A stretch of DNA of 64,000 bases from Aliagarivorans taiwanensis DSM 22990. GTDB lineage: Bacteria > Pseudomonadota > Gammaproteobacteria > Enterobacterales > Celerinatantimonadaceae. Position 1 is the first letter of the stretch, and every line of letters starts with the position of its first letter. Positions 34,089 through 41,673 of the stretch are shown piece after piece. Made by a program: the position numbers and the translations under genes. The notes under the pieces are model-generated. The model was given only the letters and a program-made list of their open reading frames with translations. It was not told the origin of the DNA and searched no databases. The stretch lies in assembly GCF_000429505.1 (NCBI RefSeq), contig NZ_AUBZ01000018.1:1-64000 (forward strand), given 5' to 3'.

Positions 34089-35115
34089 CCAGCAACAAAT
34101 ACCCCGACAAGCCCAGCCAAGTGGCGATAATCAGCCAATATAATACCGGGTTTTCTTGGCGCCTTACCCGCTCCATAAAGTGGGTCTCGGCGTACTTGAT
34201 ATCGGGGATCACCCAGAACAGAAAGAACAGCCCCCACAGCAAGTTGGCATCGAGCAGGATCGCCACCGCAATCCCCACTAAGCCAATCATCGAGCGCCAT
34301 TTTAAGCTCGGTTTTGGGGGCGTTGTTGGCGTCATCGCAGGGGCCTCATTTGCTTTGTTGATCTGTGCTGCATCGGAAACTTGCTGAATATAAAATGCAG
34401 CGCCTTGTGGGTCGAAGGCCAGCGCAGTGGGCAGGCCATTGACTGGGGCTTGTTCGATTAGCTCGCCGCCAGCCTTGGTAATCACCTCGCCTACGCGGGT
34501 TAGATCGTCCACTGCGAAATAGACGCCCCAATACTCCTTATCGCCTTTGACCGCATTGCTGGAAACTTGAATCGCAGCGATGGGCTGGGCGGAGTGAGGA
34601 GAGGCGCTGATCAGATAACGCTCAGGCTCTTTGGCGGGAGCGATGTGCCAGTTAAACACCGACTCGTAGAAGGTTTTCACCTTGTCCAAGCTCGACACAT
34701 GCAGCTCGTGCCACAGCCTAAGCCCGTGTTGAGCACTCGCTCCTTGGCCCTCGCCCAGCTCTCCTTGATAGCAGGTAAAGCCCGCACCGCTGGGGTCGCG
34801 AATCAGTGCGATAAGGCCGCCATCAGGGCCCGGCTGGGGCGGCAGCTCTATCTTGGCGCCACATTGCTGAGCCTTGCTTACGGTGGCGTCGATGTCTTCT
34901 ACCTGGATATAGGACATCCAAAACGATGGCATCTTTATCTTTTGAAACTGCTCGGGCATAACATACACGCCAGCGCAGGCTGTGCTGCCTGCCGAGCCGA
35001 TATGATAGCCTTGGCCATCGCTGGAGAAGGACCAGCCCAAGCAGTCTCGATAAAACTGCTCGGCACTGGCCAAGTCGAAGGTTGAGAGATCGGCCCAAAC
35101 GAATCTGCTAGTCAT
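34069..35115 (-). CDS. Double VOC (glyoxalase-fold) domain protein with a C-terminal membrane part
   Basis: 348 residues. VOC repeat 1 (about 1-118) begins FVWADLSTFDLASAEQFYRD and ends with FTCYQGE; VOC repeat 2 (about 133-248) begins WHELHVSSLDKVKTFYESV and ends with FYIQQV. A Pro/Thr linker (TPTTPPKPS) leads to about three hydrophobic helices (GLVGIAVAILLDANLLWGLFFLFWVIP and PVLYWLIIATWLGLSGYLLL). Two-VOC proteins (for example CFP-30/AphA-like hydroxylases) are common, but this membrane tail is unusual to me. It lies 46 bp after the potC-like stop on the same strand. Function unknown. Confidence 0.82.
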   Translation of the reverse strand: MTSRFVWADLSTFDLASAEQFYRDCLGWSFSSDGQGYHIGSAGSTACAGVYVMPEQFQKIKMPSFWMSYIQVEDIDATVSKAQQCGAKIELPPQPGPDGGLIALIRDPSGAGFTCYQGELGEGQGASAQHGLRLWHELHVSSLDKVKTFYESVFNWHIAPAKEPERYLISASPHSAQPIAAIQVSSNAVKGDKEYWGVYFAVDDLTRVGEVITKAGGELIEQAPVNGLPTALAFDPQGAAFYIQQVSDAAQINKANEAPAMTPTTPPKPSLKWRSMIGLVGIAVAILLDANLLWGLFFLFWVIPDIKYAETHFMERVRRQENPVLYWLIIATWLGLSGYLLLDPLVNR

Positions 35116-35161
35116 AGCCTGTCCAAAGTAGTTAGCGGCGCTCCCTGCCGCAGGTGGCGCG

Positions 35162-36019
35162 TTAGTCCTGCGCGTCCTTTCTAAATCCTAAGTAGACTAA
35201 GGCCAGTGTAGCCGAAAACACCATTAGGCAGACCGATACCGCGTTGATCACCGGGGTCGAACCTTCACGCAGGCGTTCATACATAGTAATCGTTAGCGGC
35301 GAGTCGGAGCCGACCAGCATCAAGGTGGTGTTGAAGTTCTCAAAGGACATCAGGAAGCTGACGATCCCGGCGCTGATCATGGTGGGGCGTAGGTAGGGCA
35401 GGGTCACGGTGCTAAAGGCTACCCAGTTATTGGCACCTAAATTGAGCGCTGCTTCTTCCAAGCTGCGGTCAAAGCGACGGTAGCGGGCGATGAGGATCAG
35501 CGAGCAGATCGCCGAGATAAACGAGGCCTGACCGAACACCACTAACACTAAGCCCGGGCGCAGCCATGGCCAGTCCCAGCCAATCGCTTCTTCCAGCCCA
35601 TTGGCCAGTTGGCTGGAGGCTACCAAGATCGACACACCCAGAATCACCCCGGGGATCACCAGCGGCAGCTGCATCAGCATATACAGCAGCCCCTTGCCCT
35701 TAAACTCGAAGCGTACAAACAGCAGTGCATTGATGGTGGCCATTAGCAGCGACAGCACAGTCACCCCGCAAGCCACCCAGAAGCTGTTCACGATACTACG
35801 CAGCATCCGGCTGTCGTGTAGCAGGCCTAGCTTGGGTTGGCTATCGCCAAAGTACCAGGTCCAAGAGAAGCCCTGCCATGGCAGCGCGGGGAACAGGCTG
35901 TCGTTGAATGAGAACACCACCACCACTACCAGCGGCAGCAGCAAAAACAACAAAAACAGACCGATATACAGCTTATAGAGCTTGAGGTCGCGGGCCTTAA
36001 ACGGAATCGATGCAATCAT
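35162..36019 (-). CDS. ABC transporter permease, PotC-like (spermidine/putrescine)
   Basis: 285 residues, six helices. The EAA loop for ATPase contact is in EEAALNLGANNWVAFSTVTLP. It begins right after the PotB-like gene (stop and start directly adjacent). Third component of the putative polyamine importer potD-potA-potB-potC encoded on this strand from 39271 to 35162. Confidence 0.9.
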   Translation of the reverse strand: MIASIPFKARDLKLYKLYIGLFLLFLLLPLVVVVVFSFNDSLFPALPWQGFSWTWYFGDSQPKLGLLHDSRMLRSIVNSFWVACGVTVLSLLMATINALLFVRFEFKGKGLLYMLMQLPLVIPGVILGVSILVASSQLANGLEEAIGWDWPWLRPGLVLVVFGQASFISAICSLILIARYRRFDRSLEEAALNLGANNWVAFSTVTLPYLRPTMISAGIVSFLMSFENFNTTLMLVGSDSPLTITMYERLREGSTPVINAVSVCLMVFSATLALVYLGFRKDAQD

Positions 36020-36877
36020 TTAGCGGCCCACCGTGGTGCTAAGGGATTGGCCGCTGAGCTTGAGCGCCAACCACACTAAAAGAGACGAGAGAACCAGCAG
36101 CAAGATGCCAAAGGCCGAGCCGAGCTCCCAGTTAAAGCGGGTGATAAATTGGGTGTAAACCATCTCGGTAAACCACAGGCTGTCTTTGCCGCCCATCAGG
36201 TTGGGGATCAGGTAGTTACCCAAGTTCAGCATAAACACGATAATGCAGCCGGAGACCACACCGGGCATGGCATAGGGGAAGACGATCTCCCAGAAGATAT
36301 GCCAGCGATTGCCACCTAAATCGAAGCCCGCCTCGATATAGCTGTTGTCCATGCTATCGAGGCTGCTCACCAGTGGCACCACCATAAACAGCATGCCGCT
36401 GTAGACCAGCCCAAGGATGATAGTGGCATCGTGGTAGAGCATCTCAATCGGCGCATCCGCCAAGCCGATGGCCTGCAGCAGCCCACTGATAATGCCTGAC
36501 TCACGCAGCAGGATCATCCAGCCGTAGGCGCGCACCAACTCGCTGAGCCAGAACGGCAGCAGGCAGCACATCAGCAGCGCCAACTTACTGCGCGGCTTGG
36601 CCACTTTGGCGATGTAGTAGGCCACCGGAAAGCTAATCAGCAAGGTGATAAAGGTGGCCAGAATCGCCATCCAAGCGGTGCGCAGGTAGGTGTTCCAATA
36701 CAGCGACTGTTGAAAGAACAACAGATAGTGCTTAAAGCTGAAGCTGTCGCCCTGCGTCCAGGAGCGCTCGGTGAGCGAGACCTCCAGCATGTTGAAGTGG
36801 GGCCAGATGATTAGCAGGCCAATCCACAGCAGGAAGGGGGTCAGTAGAAAGTAGAATTGCCAGCGTTGCTGAGACAT
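36020..36877 (-). CDS. ABC transporter permease, PotB-like
   Basis: 285 residues, six helices, starting MSQQRWQFYFLLTPFLLWIG. The EAA-type loop is EAGFDLGGNRWHIFWEIVFP. It starts one base after the ATPase gene and ends at the next permease, so the operon is tightly packed. With the PotC-like partner it forms the membrane channel. Confidence 0.9.
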   Translation of the reverse strand: MSQQRWQFYFLLTPFLLWIGLLIIWPHFNMLEVSLTERSWTQGDSFSFKHYLLFFQQSLYWNTYLRTAWMAILATFITLLISFPVAYYIAKVAKPRSKLALLMCCLLPFWLSELVRAYGWMILLRESGIISGLLQAIGLADAPIEMLYHDATIILGLVYSGMLFMVVPLVSSLDSMDNSYIEAGFDLGGNRWHIFWEIVFPYAMPGVVSGCIIVFMLNLGNYLIPNLMGGKDSLWFTEMVYTQFITRFNWELGSAFGILLLVLSSLLVWLALKLSGQSLSTTVGR

Positions 36878-36878
36878 A

Positions 36879-38063
36879 TCAGGCCTCGCTGCGTTTGTCT
36901 GTGGTCAGCTCAGGGCTGCTTTTCGAACTTGGCTCAGGGCTGCTATCTGCAATTGGCTCAGGGCTGTCATCAAGCACCAAACAATGCTCAGCGTTCCAGC
37001 CCAGTTTTAGCTCGCTACCATCCAAGCTGCCAGCGTTATCACTGATGCGGCTACGCTGTTGCAGCGGCAGTAACACTTGCAGCTGCTGCCCTTCAAACTC
37101 GGCCAGTAGCATGCTGTTGGCACCATCGAAGATATCTTGATTCAGGCGGGTCACAATCAGGTTCTCGAAACTGCCTTGGTCAGCGCCATTTAATGGGTGC
37201 AGCGCCTCGGGGCGAATATAGGCCTGTACCCGCTGGCCCACGCTGAGCTGCTGGTGGCTATGACCGCGCAGGCGCAGACCGCTTAAGGTGGTGATCTCGA
37301 CCTTGTCATCATGTTGGCTGACCACCTCGGCCGAGAGCATATTGGTGTTCCCCACAAAGCGAGCCACAAAGGGGGTGTTGGGCTTGAGGTAGAGATCGAC
37401 TGGCGCAGCCACCTGCTCAAAGCGGCCGTGGTTCATTACTGCCACCTTATCCGACATCACCATTGCTTCGCTCTGATCGTGGGTGATGTACACGAAGGTG
37501 GTGCCAAAGTCGCGCTGTAGCTGTTTAAGCTCTAGCTTCATCTTCTCGCGCAGCTTTAAATCAAGTGCGCCAAGTGGCTCATCGAGCAGCAGCACCTTGG
37601 GCTGCAGCACCAGGCAACGCGCCAAGGCCACCCGCTGTTTTTGTCCGCCGGAGAGCTGAGTCACCGCTTTGTTGGCCGCATCAGGCAGGCCGACCCGCTC
37701 TAAGATCTCGCCAATCTTCTTTTGCTGCTCGGCCTTGGCGACCTTTTGCCGCTTCAGGCCATAGGCGATGTTCTCGCCCACCGTCATGGTGGGGAACAGG
37801 GCTAGGTGTTGGAACACCATATTGAGCGGTCGGTGGTTGGGCGCCAGGTCATTCACGCGCTGCTGCTGGATAAAGATATCGCCGCTGCTTGGGCTTTCAA
37901 AGCCTGCAAGCATACGTAGCAGGGTGGTTTTGCCACAGCCAGAGGGGCCAAGAATCGAGAAGAAGCTGCCTTCCGCTACTTCGAAATTGAGTTGGTCAAC
38001 GGCGCAGAAATCGCCAAAGTGCTTACTGAGTTGCTGGCAGCGGAGTGCGGGGTTTGATGTCAT
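36879..38063 (-). CDS. ABC transporter ATPase, PotA-like
   Basis: 394 residues. Walker A GPSGCGKTT, Q-loop, signature LSGGQKQRVALAR, Walker B VLLLDEPLGALD and switch His in YITHDQSEAM. A TOBE-type C-terminal domain follows (FVGNTNMLSAEVV, then QVLLPLQQRSRI). An unusual tail of about 30 residues carries three copies of an 8-residue SPEP repeat (SPEPIADS, SPEPSSKS, SPELTTDK), coded by a 24-bp tandem repeat near 36890-36970. Drives the polyamine importer. Confidence 0.93.
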   Translation of the reverse strand: MTSNPALRCQQLSKHFGDFCAVDQLNFEVAEGSFFSILGPSGCGKTTLLRMLAGFESPSSGDIFIQQQRVNDLAPNHRPLNMVFQHLALFPTMTVGENIAYGLKRQKVAKAEQQKKIGEILERVGLPDAANKAVTQLSGGQKQRVALARCLVLQPKVLLLDEPLGALDLKLREKMKLELKQLQRDFGTTFVYITHDQSEAMVMSDKVAVMNHGRFEQVAAPVDLYLKPNTPFVARFVGNTNMLSAEVVSQHDDKVEITTLSGLRLRGHSHQQLSVGQRVQAYIRPEALHPLNGADQGSFENLIVTRLNQDIFDGANSMLLAEFEGQQLQVLLPLQQRSRISDNAGSLDGSELKLGWNAEHCLVLDDSPEPIADSSPEPSSKSSPELTTDKRSEA

Positions 38064-38125
38064 AGCAGTGTCGGACCTAGAGCATGATACAAGTCGGGGT
38101 GCCGCAGCGTTGTTAAGTAGCGGCT

Positions 38126-38181
38126 AAGGGAAGCGCTGTGGCTTCCCTTGGAATTTGGGCGAGGGCAGTTGGCGCCCTCGC
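38126..38181 (-). terminator. Two stem-loops between the binding-protein and ATPase genes
   Basis: Stem 1: AAGGGAAGC / GCTTCCCTT (38126-38149). Stem 2: GCGAGGGC / GCCCTCGC (38159-38181). No T-runs. Placed just after the substrate-binding protein gene; such hairpins commonly raise the amount of binding protein over the membrane parts by stabilising the upstream mRNA. Confidence 0.65.
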
Positions 38182-38206
38182 TTGGCTTATGCAGGATAAT
38201 GTTGGC

Positions 38207-39271
38207 TTAGTTAGCCGCTTGGATGCGATCCAGCGCCAGACCTTCCATCTCTTCAAGACCTGGAGGTACTGCTGGGTACCACTTGATGTTGTCCAGATCC
38301 GCTGGTGGGAAGCTCTCTTGGAACTGGGCCTTGGCCACCTCGTTCACAAACTCGTCGGAGCCTTGCGAGGCGGTAAAGTTACCGGCCGCTTCGGTGATCA
38401 TCGCCGCGATTTCTGGCTGCATCACGAAGTTGATCCATTGGTAAGCAGCATCAACCGCCTTGGCTTTACGTGGAATGGCGAAGGTGTCAATCCAACCCAG
38501 CGCGCCTGAGGCTGGCGCGACAAATTTCACATCGGCGTTATCACGGTTCAGCTTCCAGCCGCCCGCATCCCATGCCATGGCGGCAACCACTTCTTCAGAG
38601 CGGATCAGGTTGATAAGCGCATCGCCGCCGGTCCAGTAGGTTTTCACCACTGGCTTACATTCGATCAGCTTGGCTTCTACCTTGTCCAAGATCGCTTGGT
38701 ACTTGGCAGGATCGCTGTACGCGGCAAATGGGTCTTCACCCATGGCGTAGGCAAAGCCAATCAAGGTTGGGCGCTTCATACGGTAGCTCACCTTACCTTC
38801 GTAGGCGCTGCTACACAGGTCGGTGTAGTCTTTCACGTCTTTGGCTTGGGCGGTGTTCACCACCAGGCCACTGGTTCCCCATACGTGTGGCACACCGTAT
38901 ACATCGCCGTTTAGCTCGGTGTTCGCTTTGGTGGCGGCCAGCATCGATGGGATCATCTGAGAGGCTTCAACCTTACTCAAGTCGATGGGCTGGTAGATGT
39001 TGAATGCTTGCTGGGCACCGGTGATACGGTCTTGGCTTGGCTGAGCCAGATCGAAACCTGCACCGCCAGTCGCACGCAGTTTAGAGATCATATCTTCGTT
39101 GTTAGAGGTGGTGACCTTAACTTCAATCCCGGTCTCTTTTTCGAATAGCGCAATCACCTCATCCGGTGCGTAGCCACCCCAAGTGAGTAGGCGTAGGGTT
39201 TCAGCACTGGCTGCGGCTGTAACTAATGAAGAGGAGAGCGCGAGTGCGACGAGCGTCTTAGCATGTTTCAT
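38207..39271 (-). CDS. Extracellular polyamine-type solute-binding protein (PotD/PotF-like)
   Basis: 354 residues with a signal peptide (cleavage near AAASAE, residue 23). LRLLTWGGYAPDEVIALFEKE is the usual opening of PotD/PotF proteins. Later segments GVPHVWGTSGLVVN and WIDTFAIPRKAKAVDAAYQWINF match the family. It probably binds putrescine or spermidine in the periplasm, but related proteins take other cations, so specificity is uncertain. First gene of the operon; the 39272-39564 leader holds its promoter. Confidence 0.9.
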   Translation of the reverse strand: MKHAKTLVALALSSSLVTAAASAETLRLLTWGGYAPDEVIALFEKETGIEVKVTTSNNEDMISKLRATGGAGFDLAQPSQDRITGAQQAFNIYQPIDLSKVEASQMIPSMLAATKANTELNGDVYGVPHVWGTSGLVVNTAQAKDVKDYTDLCSSAYEGKVSYRMKRPTLIGFAYAMGEDPFAAYSDPAKYQAILDKVEAKLIECKPVVKTYWTGGDALINLIRSEEVVAAMAWDAGGWKLNRDNADVKFVAPASGALGWIDTFAIPRKAKAVDAAYQWINFVMQPEIAAMITEAAGNFTASQGSDEFVNEVAKAQFQESFPPADLDNIKWYPAVPPGLEEMEGLALDRIQAAN

Positions 39272-39564
39272 TGGAGCTTCCTTGTATCAACGTTGGACGG
39301 CCTTATGGCCAGGTGCTTATAGCGCGTGATGACCTTAGATACTCACTGATTTAGCGGCTTTCGGGTCATCGCGCCTCAGGCATAGCTTTCTGCTAAGCCG
39401 ATGATGCGCCTGATTTATTACACTTTAATGACCAAATATTAAGCAGTCCAGCGCCACCTCTCGCTTTTTTGCTAAGTGTAAAAAATACGGGACAACCCAC
39501 TGCTTAGAGGATCCTCTAACCCGGCTACACGCCATAAAGTTCGGCCAATACTTTCTAATTCAAT
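39272..39564. other. Region upstream of the polyamine transporter operon
   Basis: About 290 bp, AT-rich near 39410-39560, expected to hold the promoter of the 39271 gene. No gene or known RNA family recognised. Confidence 0.45.
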
Positions 39565-39825
39565 ATACCCGAACAACCTCAAGATGCAGGATTCAGAGGC
39601 ACTCAATGTCCATAGGGCGAGGCGAAAATACGAAGGAATGATGATCCATTTCGAGTGTTTTCAACGAAGAACTATGAACATTGAGCGCCTCCCAAAGGGC
39701 GAGTTTTCCAGCCCCTCATCCAGCGTTACTGCTCCTTGATTTAGACCACTAGATCGGCGGAGCAGTGCCTTGCCTGAGGGACTGGAAATTCTCGCTGAAC
39801 AAGCATCTTGAGGTTGCTCGGGTAT
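39565..39825. repeat. 261-bp nested inverted-repeat element
   Basis: The 23-bp ends (39565-39587 and 39803-39825) are inverted repeats with one mismatch; the outer bases are ATACCCGAACAACC / GGTTGCTCGGGTAT. Inside are further inverted pairs: GAGGCACTCAATGTCCATAG with CTATGAACATTGAGCGCCTC (2 mismatches), and GCGAGTTTTCCAGCCCCTC with a near-complement near 39775. The whole can fold into a branched structure. No open frame. Probably a mobile MITE or REP-type element, different from the 160-bp MITE. Confidence 0.85.
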
Positions 39826-39855
39826 ACGCATCAATAAATAGAGAGGGGAGAGGAC

Positions 39856-40644
39856 ATGGCGACTGTGGTTGAGCGACTTAAGAGGATACAAGACCAACTA
39901 GGTGTCGAGGCCGACGGCCAGCTAGGCCCGCAAACCTTAAGCGCCATCGAAAAAGCAGTGTTCGGCAAGGAGGGGCATGGCTCGCCCGTGCAGGCAGGGC
40001 CCGCACAACTCGGGCTGCGCTTAAGCAAAAGCGGCATCGAGCAGATCGTCGCCTACGAGATTGGCTCCCCCGCCTACTACGACAAGCAGCTACAATCGCC
40101 CTGCTGGCCCGGCGGGCAATCCGGTGTAACCATAGGGATTGGCTATGACTTAGGCTATGCCTCCCGCAGCCAGTTCGCCGAGGACTGGCAACCCCTGCCG
40201 GATGCAGTGAAACACACGCTAATAAAGGTACTTGGACTAAAAGGCCACAAAGCCAAACGCCAGATAGCCTCCCTGCGCAATATCAAGATCCCCTATGCCG
40301 TCGCACTAGACGTATTCACCCGCAGCTCCCTACCATCCTACGCCAGCAAAACCCTAAAGGCGTATCCGGGCTTGGACCAGCTCCACCCCGATGCGCAGGT
40401 CGCACTAATCTCGCTGGTCTACAACCGTGGCACCAGCACCAAAGGGGCTACCCGTACCGAGATGCTGAACCTGCGCCGCTGCGTGGCCGAAAGCGACTAC
40501 TCTGCCATGGCCAAGAATATCCGCTCGATGAAGCGCCTGTGGGTGGGTAAAGGGTTGGATGGTTTGCTTAAGCGGCGCGAACATGAAGCGCACTTGATTG
40601 AGACTGTCACTGATTATGAACTCGGGGAGTTGGTTCATTTATAG
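39856..40644 (+). CDS. Pesticin-fold (T4-lysozyme-like) muramidase with N-terminal peptidoglycan-binding-like segment
   Basis: 262 residues. N-terminal 1-40 (ERLKRIQDQLGVEADGQLGPQTL) resembles PG_binding_1. The catalytic domain, from about 55, has AYEIGS, then SGVTIGIGYDLG. Glu68, Thr92 and Asp98 are spaced like the catalytic Glu178/Thr201/Asp207 of pesticin to within one residue. No signal peptide or lipobox is visible, so it may be exported by phage-holin, type VI secretion or cell lysis. The gene begins 30 bp after the structured repeat. Role and immunity partner not identified. Confidence 0.82.
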   Translation: MATVVERLKRIQDQLGVEADGQLGPQTLSAIEKAVFGKEGHGSPVQAGPAQLGLRLSKSGIEQIVAYEIGSPAYYDKQLQSPCWPGGQSGVTIGIGYDLGYASRSQFAEDWQPLPDAVKHTLIKVLGLKGHKAKRQIASLRNIKIPYAVALDVFTRSSLPSYASKTLKAYPGLDQLHPDAQVALISLVYNRGTSTKGATRTEMLNLRRCVAESDYSAMAKNIRSMKRLWVGKGLDGLLKRREHEAHLIETVTDYELGELVHL

Positions 40645-41084
40645 CGCTTATTTGGTGCATTCTGGATACGCTCTGTTAGCTGCTACCTCAGGGCAGTATC
40701 AACGTTGGCGGATGGCTCCAGCTCATTTATGCTTCAAAATTTGATAGTTGAGCCTGCAAAAAAGGAAAAACAGAGGGTTAATAGCATTGGCTTTACCGAG
40801 GCCTGGCTTTTTTCGGCTTTCCAGTACTCCGTCACCTTTGGGCTGGATGAAGGTGCGGTGCTGTAAAGTTCGCTACCGCGGATGTGACAGGGCTTACCTC
40901 TTTACCGATACGGCCGCTGAGGCTTTGCTCATGCTGAAAGGGATTTTCAAGCTGTCTCTGGTGGCGCGCTTTTGGCCTCAGAGGTGATGCGATGTCAAGC
41001 AAATATCTATTTAAATCGGAAGCTTGTTGTCATTTGTGTTGATATGTTATCTTAATTGAGTTGTGCAACTGCAGGGAGCGGTTT
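40645..41084. other. Intergenic region without a convincing gene
   Basis: About 440 bp. A 79-codon open frame (40748-40987) is present, but it uses a TTG start, has basic, Arg/Leu-rich composition and lacks a ribosome binding site, so I do not call it. No repeat or RNA family recognised. Confidence 0.5.
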
Positions 41085-41618
41085 ATGACTGTTAGGTATG
41101 TGTTACTCGGTACTATCTGCTTGCTGGTTGGTCGCTTGGCCCATGCTGCTATTACTGTTGAGGTGAGTGGCGGAAATCGCTGGGCTCACGACAGCGGCTA
41201 TGCTCATCAAGAACCCACGAGTGCTATATGGCAAATAGCATTGAGTAAGCAAATTAGCAATCAGTTGCTTATGGGGCTTGCGTATCAGTCAGGAGGTACG
41301 TTGAGAGCCCGGCACTATTCATTGGATGAACGCTCTTATCAATTCTTTTTTCAGCCGCTTTTTTCTCCACAGAACAAGTGGCAACCCTTGGCTCGCTTAG
41401 GTTTTTCCTATTGGGATGTCGACAAGCACGAGCCGAAGCACACCCTTATCCATCGACGCGGCTTCTCCCCCTTGATGGAGCTGGGGGCTCGCTACCAGCT
41501 CTCTCATTCACTGAGTGTGGGTTTAAGGTTCCAATATATTTACAGTGTCGGTGACTCTAAAACTGGCGAGTACGACAGCCAAGCGTTGTTGCTTGGTCTC
41601 GGTTATCAATGGAAATAG
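41085..41618 (+). CDS. Predicted outer-membrane beta-barrel protein
   Basis: 177 residues from ATG 41085 (GGGAG upstream; the longer frame from 41061 adds only MCNCRERF-type residues). A signal peptide (cleavage near AHAAI, about residue 22) is followed by alternating amphipathic strands typical of an 8-stranded barrel: QIALSKQISNQLLMGLAYQ, WQPLARLGFSYWD, LSVGLRFQYIYSV, and a final strand LLLGLGYQWK ending in an aromatic-x-basic pattern. Possibly an OmpA/OmpW-like small barrel. It is 56 bp upstream of the large lipoprotein gene and may be co-transcribed. Confidence 0.75.
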   Translation: MTVRYVLLGTICLLVGRLAHAAITVEVSGGNRWAHDSGYAHQEPTSAIWQIALSKQISNQLLMGLAYQSGGTLRARHYSLDERSYQFFFQPLFSPQNKWQPLARLGFSYWDVDKHEPKHTLIHRRGFSPLMELGARYQLSHSLSVGLRFQYIYSVGDSKTGEYDSQALLLGLGYQWK

Positions 41619-41673
41619 CACGTAATTGATCATGCTTACGACATGGTCAGATAAGACAGCAAGGACGGCTGCT

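Noticed and set aside
40748-40987. 79-codon open frame on the plus strand
   Set aside because: TTG start without ribosome binding site, odd Arg/Leu-rich composition and no recognisable family.
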